This document shows, piece after piece, positions 31,776 to 38,979 of a stretch of 46,089 nucleotides of DNA. The stretch comes from CAYOSU01 sp964541255 (lineage in GTDB: Bacteria > Bacillota > Clostridia > Christensenellales > CAMQZB01), in NCBI GenBank assembly GCA_964541255.1, contig CAZIPL010000008.1, forward strand, positions 1 through 46,089. The letters run 5' to 3'. Each line of letters begins with the position of its first letter. The first letter of the stretch is position 1. A program made the translations under genes and the position numbers. Below the pieces are notes generated by a model that had not been told where the DNA came from, searched no databases, and worked only from the letters and a program-made list of their open reading frames with translations.

Positions 31776-33170
31776 ATGAAAGAAATCAGAATCGATTATA
31801 ATAATATGATGACCGAAATGCTCGGCGAAAAAGGTATTCGCGAAGAGGAGCTTTGCTCCCTCGAAAACGAGCTTAACAACGCTTTCACCACCGTTCAAAA
31901 CGCACGCGGCAAAGGTATGTGCGGTTGGATGGATCTTCCTTACAATCAAGAAGAGATTGCAAACGATATAATCGCAACGGCAAACGGAGTCAGAGATTGG
32001 GCTGAAAGCTTTGTCGTTCTCGGAATAGGCGGTTCTGCTTTGGGTCCCATTGCGGTATTCCAAGCTCTTTGCCATTTGCACCACAACGAGCTTCCCAAAG
32101 AAAAGCGTAACGCTCCGAAATTCTACGTCGAAGATAACGTTGATCCCGAGCGTATGGCTGCGCTTTTCGACGTAATCGACCTCAAAACGACATGCTTCAA
32201 CATCATCACGAAGAGCGGTGCTACGAGCGAAACGATGTCGCAATATCTTATCGTTTTAGACGCTCTCAAAAAAGCGGGACTTGACGTTTCGAAGCACATT
32301 ATCGCAACGACCGACCACAAGAAAGGCAATTTGATTAAGATTGCTAAAGAATATAACTTGAAGACCTTCTATATCGAAGACGGTGTAGGCGGAAGATTCT
32401 CCGAGCTTTGCCCCGTAGGACTTCTTCCCGCGGCGGTTTTGGGAATCGACATCAAGGCTATGCTTAAGGGCGCGGCTCATATGGATAGAATTTGCAACGA
32501 AAGCGATTGGAGAAAGAACCCTGCGCTTTGCCTTGCGGCATTGCAGTTCGTTGCTTCAAATAAAGGGAGAAACGTTTCCGTTATGATGCCTTATGCCGAC
32601 AGCTTGAAGTATATCGCAGACTGGTATTGCCAAATCTGGGCGGAATCTCTCGGCAAGAGCGTAACGAAAGACGGCGCTCCCGCGTTTGTCGGTCAGACTC
32701 CCGTAAAGTCTTTGGGCGTAACCGATCAGCACAGCCAAGTTCAGCTTTACACCGAAGGACCTTTTGATAAGGTTATCACTCTTATAGGAGTCGAAAACTA
32801 CAGAACCGTAACTGAAATCCCTCACGGAGCAGAGGATATTCCCGACGTATCTTTCTTGGGAGGACATACGCAGAACGAGCTTATCACGGCTGAAATGAAC
32901 GCTACGGCATACGCTTTGACAAAGGCGGGAAGAATGAACTTCACGATAACTCTTCCTTGCGTAAATGCCGAATATATCGGTCAGCTTTTGTACTTGTTCG
33001 AAATGGAAACTGCGTTTATGGGCGAGCTTTTGAACATCGATACCTACAATCAGCCGGGAGTAGAAGAGGGCAAAAAGGCAACGTACGCGCTTTTGGGTAA
33101 GAACGGCTACGACGAAAAACGCGCCGAGCTTGCCGTAGCTCCCAAAAAGCAAGACAAATACATTATCTAA
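31776..33170 (+). CDS. pgi: Glucose-6-phosphate isomerase
   Basis: Interconverts glucose-6-phosphate and fructose-6-phosphate. 464 residues, the Firmicute-type length. Active-site blocks VLGIGGSALGP, TKSGATSET, and the QHSQVQLYTEGP segment with the catalytic His; the C-terminal QPGVEEGKKATYALLG carries the catalytic Lys. Monocistronic with a consensus promoter. A shortened family A repeat and a terminator follow the stop. Confidence 0.97.
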   Translation: MKEIRIDYNNMMTEMLGEKGIREEELCSLENELNNAFTTVQNARGKGMCGWMDLPYNQEEIANDIIATANGVRDWAESFVVLGIGGSALGPIAVFQALCHLHHNELPKEKRNAPKFYVEDNVDPERMAALFDVIDLKTTCFNIITKSGATSETMSQYLIVLDALKKAGLDVSKHIIATTDHKKGNLIKIAKEYNLKTFYIEDGVGGRFSELCPVGLLPAAVLGIDIKAMLKGAAHMDRICNESDWRKNPALCLAALQFVASNKGRNVSVMMPYADSLKYIADWYCQIWAESLGKSVTKDGAPAFVGQTPVKSLGVTDQHSQVQLYTEGPFDKVITLIGVENYRTVTEIPHGAEDIPDVSFLGGHTQNELITAEMNATAYALTKAGRMNFTITLPCVNAEYIGQLLYLFEMETAFMGELLNIDTYNQPGVEEGKKATYALLGKNGYDEKRAELAVAPKKQDKYII

Positions 33171-33172
33171 GA

Positions 33173-33220
33173 AACACTTCGAAGTTTATGCTTTATGGCA
33201 TAAACTTCTTGTATTGTTAC
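33173..33220 (+). repeat. Family A repeat, short copy 4
   Basis: Begins just after the pgi stop: ACACTTCGAAGTTTATGC, then GCATAAACTTCTTGTATTG. The inner hairpins are deleted, leaving the outer arms. Confidence 0.65.
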
Positions 33221-33226
33221 AAAAAC

Positions 33227-33256
33227 AAATGGTTTGGTATTCGCCAAACCATTTTT
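33227..33256 (+). terminator. Terminator after pgi
   Basis: AAATGGTTTGG (33227-33237) with CCAAACCATTT (33244-33254), 6-nt loop, T-run. Confidence 0.82.
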
Positions 33257-33317
33257 CATAACACACCAGACCATTTTTCATAACAAGATTGTTTGTGACG
33301 TAACTATATAATAATTA

Positions 33318-33540
33318 AAAGGCTCCCTTGCTAAGTGAGCTATCACCGAACGGTGACTGAGGGATTGTTTATTGCCACTCAACATTACTTTATTCAAAAC
33401 GCCTTACGCAATAGAATAGTTTTGAAATAAATGCTTGCATATAGAATCACACCCTCGTAGGGCGGTGGCTCTGCTGCCGCCGAATAAACAAGGCTCCCTT
33501 AGCAAGGGGCTGTCTGCGGATGCAGACTGAAAGATAGACA
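33318..33540 (+). repeat. B-D and C-B repeats
   Basis: B at 33318-33372 (GGCTCCCTTGCTAAGTGAGC, CACCGAACGGTG), followed by a D-like ATTGCCACTCAACATTAC. C at about 33457-33484 runs straight into another B at 33491-33540. Confidence 0.7.
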
Positions 33541-33573
33541 TCTTTTTACGCTACTTTGTTTTTATATAAAACA

Positions 33574-33617
33574 AAACCTTCTATGAAGTTTCTCATAGAA
33601 GGTTTCTTCTTATTATT
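33574..33617. terminator. Bidirectional terminator downstream of the 6S RNA
   Basis: Perfect 13-bp stem (33574-33586 with 33593-33605), 6-nt loop. Confidence 0.7.
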
Positions 33618-33636
33618 TGACTGCTTTTTAGACAAT

Positions 33637-33832
33637 AAAAAACCCCGCCTGTGCCGTCTTAAGCTAATGTAACCCTGCCGTAAGACAGGTGGGCATCGAC
33701 TTCTCTTGCGCCGCTGTGTTTCCCTTTATGCACGAAAACGGTGCGGGAACGTACATTGTCGTGAGAATGATTTTAGCCCGTTTAAGTTCTGTGGATTATC
33801 ATTAGTCTTAAATTATCGAACACCGCAGGATC
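33637..33832 (-). ncRNA. ssrS: 6S RNA (SsrS), probable
   Basis: On the minus strand the element starts near GATCCTGCGGTGTTCG, like the E. coli 5' strand (GAGATGTTCG). It then has a long imperfect hairpin (TTCTC..GAGAA, GTTCCC..GGGAAAC, GCAC..GTGC). The 3' arm reads CACCTGTCTTACGGCAGGGTTACA, split here as CACCTGTCTTACGG and CAGGGTTACA; E. coli has CACCTTG...CAAGGGTTACA. It ends ACGGCACAGGCGGGG plus a T-run. Length of about 195 nt fits 6S RNA, which binds sigma-70/A RNA polymerase as a promoter mimic. UCCUGC can pair with the 3' GGCGGGG with a bulge to form the closing stem. Upstream TTGCTT-17-GATAAT near 33911-33939 may make a longer precursor. Not confirmed by a covariance model. Confidence 0.68.
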
Positions 33833-33840
33833 TTTCGGAA

Positions 33841-34025
33841 TTGCTTTTTGTTTTGAAATTAAGCTTGTCGTCATGCGACTTTCTTAGAGTTTTGATATAG
33901 ATAAAGGTAAATTATCACGCTTTATATAGTCAAAAGCAAAAACTTTTTTTGAGAATTCTTTATTATATATGCACAAGAAAATCGAACTTAATTTATTATA
34001 TGCTTTTTTTGTGTAAAAATTCTTG
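33841..34025. other. AT-rich spacer upstream of the 6S RNA
   Basis: No gene. It carries the likely 6S precursor promoter on the minus strand (TTGCTT, 17 nt, GATAAT). Confidence 0.4.
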
Positions 34026-34802
34026 CTATTTATTATTCTTTTTGTCATCTTCCGGAGCTTTGGTTTTGAAAATTCCCGAAGCTCTGAGCTTTGCCTCGAT
34101 TTTTTTGAGGTAGGGAAGAACGGCTTTCGTATCTTTAAGGGTGTTTTTGAAACCTACCCAAGTAACCAGAATATATTCGGGGCTTTTTGACAAAAGCGCG
34201 TTTGCAAGACCGTTTGTGACGATTATGACTTCCTCTTTGTGCCCGTCCTTGAAAGTGTTGCCGTCGGTAAGCTTGTTTATCTTTTTGAGTATCTCGACGA
34301 TATCGACAACGCTTCTTTCGGAAATGGAAAGCTCTTGGTCGTCGTATTCGACAACGGGCGCTTCGTCGATAAGCTCGATTCCTGTGATAAGATAAACGAC
34401 GTTTTCCATAAATGGCAAAATCAAGCCTTTGCAAAAGCATGTATACGGGTCATACGGCTCTTCGGGGTCGTAGTAATAATCGTTGATAAACTTTTGGATA
34501 TCGATCGTTTTCGAGTCGATGTCATAAAGTATTCTGAAAATGAGAGCGACTTTTTTCGTTGCTTCGATGGGAAGCACGATTCTATATCCGCCTTTCTCGT
34601 CGGGAACCTTGCATTTTTGAAGCTCGTATTCATAATTGAAGTCGTTTAGGCAGCTTTCCATTTCTTTATAAAGAACCTCGGAATCTGCGATACACTTCAA
34701 AAGCTTCATAATTTTAATTTCCGAAACGATGAATTTGCAGCAAATGACTTCTTCGCAAAGCTGCGTGAACTTATTCAAATCTTCTTCATATGCGTATGCC
34801 AT
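34026..34802 (-). CDS. Conserved hypothetical cytoplasmic protein
   Basis: 258 residues. No membrane segment, signal peptide or recognised catalytic motif. The N-terminal third is mixed alpha with several cysteines (EEVICCKF, KLLKCIAD). The C-terminal half looks alpha/beta and ends in a charged KAPEDDKKNNK tail. I set the start at 34802 (MAYAYEED) because AAAGGAG lies 8 nt upstream. The ATG at 34820 lies in front of that ribosome site. Promoter TTGCCA-18-TAAAAT is well placed. Function unknown. Confidence 0.75.
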   Translation of the reverse strand: MAYAYEEDLNKFTQLCEEVICCKFIVSEIKIMKLLKCIADSEVLYKEMESCLNDFNYEYELQKCKVPDEKGGYRIVLPIEATKKVALIFRILYDIDSKTIDIQKFINDYYYDPEEPYDPYTCFCKGLILPFMENVVYLITGIELIDEAPVVEYDDQELSISERSVVDIVEILKKINKLTDGNTFKDGHKEEVIIVTNGLANALLSKSPEYILVTWVGFKNTLKDTKAVLPYLKKIEAKLRASGIFKTKAPEDDKKNNK

Positions 34803-34824
34803 AGTCTTTCTCCTTTTCAATAAA

Positions 34825-34854
34825 ATTTTACCACAATATTGCTTTATTTGGCAA
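34825..34854 (-). promoter_or_regulatory. Promoter of the hypothetical gene at 34026
   Basis: Minus strand TTGCCA (34854-34849), 18-nt spacer, TAAAAT (34830-34825) with TGTGG before the -10. Confidence 0.62.
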
Positions 34855-34875
34855 TTATTTTAAGGGAAAAGTGCG

Positions 34876-34909
34876 ATATAAAAAGAAAGTCGGGAAATTC
34901 CGACTTTCT
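34876..34909 (-). terminator. Terminator of the XRE regulator gene
   Basis: AGAAAGTCGG/CCGACTTTCT (34900-34909 with 34884-34893), 6-nt loop. On the minus strand the T-run TTTTTATA follows. Confidence 0.75.
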
Positions 34910-35108
34910 ATGGGAAAATAAAATGTAATCAAAGTAAAAGATACTATATTGCATAAAAACATACTTTAATCCGCTATATTACTCGCTTCTTATTAAACTA
35001 AGTTTTTACGTAATGCTTAATAGCAAGTTGTTTTATATTGAATAATACTACTAAACAATATAATGCTGTTTTTAATAAGGGGTTTTTATCTTCATTTGAA
35101 ATCAAAAG
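34910..35108. other. AT-rich spacer
   Basis: About 200 bp, no gene or clear element. Confidence 0.4.
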
Positions 35109-36080
35109 TTATTTTCTGATTATTGCGTTAATTATGCTAAAAACCGCACCGTAAAGTACTCCCGCGATTGCATAAACAATCCAAGAAATATGCCACGCGT
35201 TTTGAGTAAAACTCCAAATTAGATAAATCGCCGTCGTAACCATCCAATATGTAGTGGCTATCGCGCCGATAATCTGGTTCTTTCTTTTGTTTTCGGGCGC
35301 GTAGTCGTCAACCTTCAAAAGCCTGTCGTAAGCGTTTTTGACGGTGTTTATTCTGACAAAGATGTAGACGCCTATCGAAGCAACGACAAACAGCAATAGA
35401 ATAGATAATATTTCGAATTCGCTCCAAAGGCTGCAAACGATAACGGGAATAACGCTTGCTATGCAAAGAATAGTTGCGATAATCGTTTTGCGGTTATATT
35501 CTTCGAGGTATTCGTTAAGCTTGTTTTCTATGTTATCTTTTAGCTTTTCGGATAGTGAGAAATCCTCGTTTAGAAAATCAAATTTTTTGGTTTTGCCGCC
35601 TTCTTTAAGGAAAATCGAAACTGCGATAATAACCATTACGAAAAGCGCGACAAGACCGATTGCGACGCATAACGCTTCGCTAAAGTTATATATATCGCAA
35701 AAATAAGCAAGTGCAATCAAAACCACAGGGGAGAGAACGCAAAGAATAGTCGCAAGCGCAAGCTTACTAGATGCAACTAATCTTTCGTTGATATATTCGT
35801 CCGCCTTTTCTTCCGAAAGCGTCTTGACGGAATGTGTCTGTTGAGGTAGTTGAATAAAAACGTCGGCGTTGTCGTCGATAGCCAATTCGTCTTTCAATAA
35901 AACGTCCGTCGAAACGCCGAAGATTTTCGACATGACGATGATTTTGTCAAGCTCGGGCGTCGATTGTTCGCTTTCCCATTTAGATACCGATTGCCTCGAA
36001 ACACCTAATTTGTCTGCTAAGTCTTCTTGCGACAGTCCGTTCTTTTTGCGAAGGACGGTAATTTTTTCTGCTAAAACCAT
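35109..36080 (-). CDS. XRE-type HTH regulator with multi-spanning membrane domain
   Basis: 323 residues. An N-terminal Cro/C1 HTH (about 5-60: KNGLSQEDLADKLGVSRQSVSKWE) is joined to a hydrophobic C-terminal part with about six membrane segments (from residue 105). A charged cytoplasmic stretch lies between the second and third (EGGKTKKFDFLNEDF). This HTH-plus-membrane design is common in Clostridia; the regulator presumably senses a membrane or envelope signal, and targets are unknown. GGAGG lies about 7 nt before the ATG. A perfect palindrome between promoter and ribosome site suggests autoregulation. Confidence 0.87.
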   Translation of the reverse strand: MVLAEKITVLRKKNGLSQEDLADKLGVSRQSVSKWESEQSTPELDKIIVMSKIFGVSTDVLLKDELAIDDNADVFIQLPQQTHSVKTLSEEKADEYINERLVASSKLALATILCVLSPVVLIALAYFCDIYNFSEALCVAIGLVALFVMVIIAVSIFLKEGGKTKKFDFLNEDFSLSEKLKDNIENKLNEYLEEYNRKTIIATILCIASVIPVIVCSLWSEFEILSILLLFVVASIGVYIFVRINTVKNAYDRLLKVDDYAPENKRKNQIIGAIATTYWMVTTAIYLIWSFTQNAWHISWIVYAIAGVLYGAVFSIINAIIRK

Positions 36081-36092
36081 ATGTTGCCTCCG

Positions 36093-36167
36093 AAACTAAA
36101 GATTAGTTTTAAGAATCAAATCTCTTTCTTCGAGAAAATTATATCACCAAAACTTCGTAGCAATCAA
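36093..36167 (-). promoter_or_regulatory. Promoter and putative operator of the XRE regulator
   Basis: Minus strand TTGATT (36167-36162), 18-nt spacer, TATAAT (36143-36138) with TGA before it. Downstream of the start is a perfect palindrome, AAACTAA-AGA-TTAGTTT (36093-36109). A second one, CAACCG-A-CGGTTG, is at 36190-36202. Confidence 0.6.
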
Positions 36168-36291
36168 CCAATGTTGCTTTGAAATCTGTCAACCGACGGT
36201 TGCGTATTGAAATATTTATGCGTTTTTGAGGCGATGGTGAGGATTTTTTAGAAGAACAAATTGAAAAATAACGTTTTTTGCTTAAAAACGC

Positions 36292-36320
36292 TTGCGTAGA
36301 TTTTTTTACTGTGCTATACT
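36292..36320 (+). promoter_or_regulatory. tRNA promoter
   Basis: TTGCGT (36292-36297), 17-nt spacer, TATACT (36315-36320), preceded by TGTGC. Confidence 0.72.
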
Positions 36321-36338
36321 TTTAAGGCTGATTTGCAT

Positions 36339-36413
36339 GCCCAGTTAGTCTAGCGGTTAGGACGCTGGCCTCTCACGCCGGTATCAAGGGTTCAATTCCC
36401 TTACTGGGTGCCA
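36339..36413 (+). tRNA. tRNA-Glu (anticodon CUC)
   Basis: 75 nt with encoded CCA. The acceptor stem GCCCAGT pairs with ACTGGGT (one G-U). The anticodon stem CTGGC/GCCGG frames loop CTCTCAC, giving anticodon CUC, which reads GAG. T-arm AAGGG-TTCAATT-CCCTT. Confidence 0.95.
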
Positions 36414-36414
36414 C

Positions 36415-36443
36415 AACGCACTACTTGAAGTAGTGCGTTTTTT
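36415..36443 (+). terminator. tRNA terminator
   Basis: AACGCACTAC (36415-36424) with GTAGTGCGTT (36430-36439), 5-nt loop, T-run. Confidence 0.85.
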
Positions 36444-36479
36444 CTTTGCAAAGAACCTCGCTGTCGCCATAAATCCAAA

Positions 36480-36597
36480 TAGGCTCCCTTAGCAAGGGAG
36501 CTGTCGCCGAAAAGACTAAAGGGATTGATATACTGCCACATAACATTGCTTTATAGCCTCAACGTCGTAGGGCAGTGGCACAGCTTACGCCGCAAGT
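36480..36597 (+). repeat. Composite B-D-C repeat
   Basis: B: GGCTCCCTTAGCAAGGGAGC, then GTCGCCGAAAAGAC and AGGGATTGA. D: CTGCCACATAACATTGCTTTA. C: GTAGGGCAGTGGCACAGC. Complete copy of the composite. Confidence 0.72.
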
Positions 36598-36621
36598 AGA
36601 ATAGTAAACAAATCAATATAA

Positions 36622-36650
36622 AAAGAGTTCGGGAAATATCCGAACTCTTT
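36622..36650 (-). terminator. Terminator of the permease gene
   Basis: An 11-bp perfect stem (36622-36632 with 36640-36650), 7-nt loop. On the minus strand CTTTTTATA follows. Confidence 0.78.
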
Positions 36651-36697
36651 GGGTTGCTAAATGCAAAACCGACTTTGATTTTGTTGTTTGTTTCTAA

Positions 36698-37978
36698 TCA
36701 AAGCGCCAAGCCGTAGACGAGCCAGACGAGAAGATATCCCGTGCCGACGGCAACGATTGTGATAGGAACGGAAAGCCTCATAAATTTACCCGTTTGAACC
36801 TCATAGCCCTCTTTGCGAAGAATTCCGATCGCTGCAACGTTAGCAGATGCTCCGATAGGTGTGATGTTTCCGCCGAGCGTTGCACCCGTCAAAAGACCGA
36901 AGTAAAGCACTGTCGGGTCAACGCCCAAGCCCGTTGCGATACCTGCAACGACGGGGAGCATTGTCGCAACGTACGGAATGTTGTCGATGAACGCAGAGAT
37001 AATCATCGAGCCCCAAACGATAACGGTGTAGAGCAAGAAGATGTTGTCGCCGAAAGTATTTGCGATGAAGTTTGCGATGTCCGAAATAACTCCGACATAC
37101 TCGATTCCGCCGATAACGAGGAAAAGTCCGACAAGAAGAAGCAACGTCTGATAGTCGATGTCTGCCCAAACTTCTTTAACGGGGTGCATGCTCTTGTCTC
37201 TGATGCAATCTACGATAATTCCGATAACGGCGAGTATGCAGCAGATAGCTCCCGACGTAACGGACGGTTTGTCTTTGATGAAGGACGCGCCGATAAGAAG
37301 AGCGAGCATTGCGAGAAGAAGATATGTCGGGAACATATATGTAACTTTTTCGGGCTTAAAGGGCTCGATTTTTTCTTTTTCTTTTCTGAAATAGAAGTAA
37401 AGCAAAATCGTTGCGACGATTGCCGAGATTTCGACGACGAAGAACATACCCATTTTGCCTTGATAGATGAAGAAGTCCAAGAAGCTCATATCGAGCGCGC
37501 CGCCGAGCATGATAGATGTCGTATCTCCGACAAGCGTTGCCGCGCCTTGCAAGTTCGAGAAAATCGAAATAGAGATAATCGGCATGACGGGGGATATTTT
37601 AAGTTTCTTTGCAACTGCCAACGCAACAGGTGCTATCATAAGTACGGTTGCGACGTTGTCTACGAATGCGGAGATAAAGCTCGCAAAAACCGAAAGACCG
37701 ACGACGGCAACGCAAACGTTACCCGATTTTGCGATGATAAGGTCTGCTAAATATGCGGGCATTCCGCTTTTAATAAACAGCGAAACAAGTCCCATAGTGC
37801 CGGCAATCATCATAAGGACGTTAAAGTCCAAGCTTCCCAAAACTTCGGAAAGAGGCAAAATGCCTATGATAATAAAAAGTGCCCCTGCGCCTAATGCCAC
37901 ATACGGCTTAATCTTAGGAAGGGACAGAAGTAGAATGTACGTCAAAATGAATATGACAATGGCTACCGTTTTCAACAT
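36698..37978 (-). CDS. ArsB/NhaD-superfamily (SLC13-like) ion permease
   Basis: 426 residues, about 11-12 membrane helices in two related halves. Each half has the family reentrant signature: SAFVDNVATVLMIAPV with GAATLVGDTTSIMLG in the first, and SAFIDNIPYVATMLPV with LGGNITPIGASANVAAIG in the second. The paired DN residues and GDTTS/GASAN loops are typical of ArsB, NhaD and citrate/P-protein carriers. Substrate (anion, arsenite or Na+/H+) cannot be fixed from sequence. AAAGGAG precedes the ATG. The leader holds a terminator-like hairpin. Divergent from a two-component system, which might control it. Confidence 0.87.
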   Translation of the reverse strand: MLKTVAIVIFILTYILLLSLPKIKPYVALGAGALFIIIGILPLSEVLGSLDFNVLMMIAGTMGLVSLFIKSGMPAYLADLIIAKSGNVCVAVVGLSVFASFISAFVDNVATVLMIAPVALAVAKKLKISPVMPIISISIFSNLQGAATLVGDTTSIMLGGALDMSFLDFFIYQGKMGMFFVVEISAIVATILLYFYFRKEKEKIEPFKPEKVTYMFPTYLLLAMLALLIGASFIKDKPSVTSGAICCILAVIGIIVDCIRDKSMHPVKEVWADIDYQTLLLLVGLFLVIGGIEYVGVISDIANFIANTFGDNIFLLYTVIVWGSMIISAFIDNIPYVATMLPVVAGIATGLGVDPTVLYFGLLTGATLGGNITPIGASANVAAIGILRKEGYEVQTGKFMRLSVPITIVAVGTGYLLVWLVYGLAL

Positions 37979-38016
37979 TTCTCATTTTTCTCCTTTTTGT
38001 TTGACATATATTTGCG

Positions 38017-38080
38017 AAAATAAAAAACGCGGAACGAACTTAACAATCAAAGCGCTATAAAAATCCGATTGAACGTTCCG
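38017..38080 (-). promoter_or_regulatory. Leader hairpin with T-run upstream of the permease (possible attenuator)
   Basis: On the minus strand CGGAACG (38080-38074) pairs with CGTTCCG (38036-38030), helped inside by CAATC/GATTG. TTTTTTATTTT follows at once. An outer pair TTGCGA/TCGCAA can close a competing structure. The permease ribosome site comes after it. Confidence 0.55.
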
Positions 38081-38111
38081 AGAAAAATCGCAACCAATAT
38101 ATGTATAAAAT

Positions 38112-38140
38112 AGTATATACCACGAAAAAGCAAAAATCAA
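38112..38140 (-). promoter_or_regulatory. Promoter of the permease gene
   Basis: Minus strand TTGATT (38140-38135), 17-nt spacer, TATACT (38117-38112). The leader of about 125 nt includes the hairpin at 38030-38080. Confidence 0.6.
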
Positions 38141-38158
38141 GTATTTTTTGAAAAACCC

Positions 38159-38187
38159 TTGAATATGGGTAAAATTTATGGTAAATT
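38159..38187 (+). promoter_or_regulatory. Possible promoter of the two-component operon
   Basis: TTGAAT (38159-38164), 17-nt spacer, TAAATT (38182-38187) with TGG before it. A TATAAT at 38201-38206 lacks a good -35. Confidence 0.4.
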
Positions 38188-38290
38188 TACTTTGACGGAA
38201 TATAATGCGTAACGAAAACTAAAAGCATTGTCTGAAACGACAATTTTGAAAAAAGAAGAAACGCAAATCAACGCAAAAAAGGAGATATAA

Positions 38291-38962
38291 ATGATACGTG
38301 TACTTATCGCGGAAGACGACGATTCGTTGAGAGAAATGATATCGGAATTTCTGTCTATGAAATACGACTGCATAGTTGCTCGTGACGGAGTGGAGGCGCT
38401 TGAAATTCTCGAAAAGGGGGATGTGGATATACTTCTTGCCGATATAATGATGCCGAGAATGGACGGAATAGAGCTTGTAAGAAAAGTTCGCTCGATCGGT
38501 CTTTCCTTGCCGATTATTCTTGCAACTGCAAAGGAGTCTTTGGAAGATAAAAGAATAGGCTTTTCCGTCGGAGCCGACGATTACGTAACAAAGCCTTTTG
38601 ACTTGGAAGAGCTCGATTACCGCATTTCCGCACTGATAAGAAGAGCGAAAATCGCTGGGGATAAGGCTATTGAAATCGGTGATTTCGTATTGAATTCCAC
38701 AACGTTCGAAGTAACGTATAAAGGCGAGCCAATCGAGATGACGAAAAAAGAATTCGAACTTACCTTTAAGTTGCTGTCATACCCCAACCGCCTTTTCTCG
38801 AAAGACAAGCTTATGACGGAAATTTGGGGCTACGATTCTCCGTCTGACGATACGACGATAAGAACGCATATAAATCGTATCAGAAATAAGCTCGAAAACG
38901 TAACGGAATTCGAGATAAAGACAATCAAAGGCTTGGGGTATAAAGCCGTAATCAAGAAATAA
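38291..38962 (+). CDS. OmpR-family response regulator
   Basis: 223 residues. Receiver domain (1-115) with acidic pocket EDDD (8-11), phospho-acceptor D51 in LLADIMMP, the T/S switch in ILATAKES and Lys in TKPF. Winged-helix DNA-binding domain (125-222) with the TTIRTHINRIRNKLE recognition region. AAAGGAG precedes the ATG. It is paired with the histidine kinase 17 nt downstream. Confidence 0.95.
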   Translation: MIRVLIAEDDDSLREMISEFLSMKYDCIVARDGVEALEILEKGDVDILLADIMMPRMDGIELVRKVRSIGLSLPIILATAKESLEDKRIGFSVGADDYVTKPFDLEELDYRISALIRRAKIAGDKAIEIGDFVLNSTTFEVTYKGEPIEMTKKEFELTFKLLSYPNRLFSKDKLMTEIWGYDSPSDDTTIRTHINRIRNKLENVTEFEIKTIKGLGYKAVIKK

Positions 38963-38979
38963 GACGATTAGGTTACATT

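Noticed and set aside
36794..37750. A 318-codon open frame antisense to the permease
   Set aside because: Composition is extremely rich in Asp, Arg, Cys and Asn with no fold pattern, the usual result of reading a membrane gene backwards.
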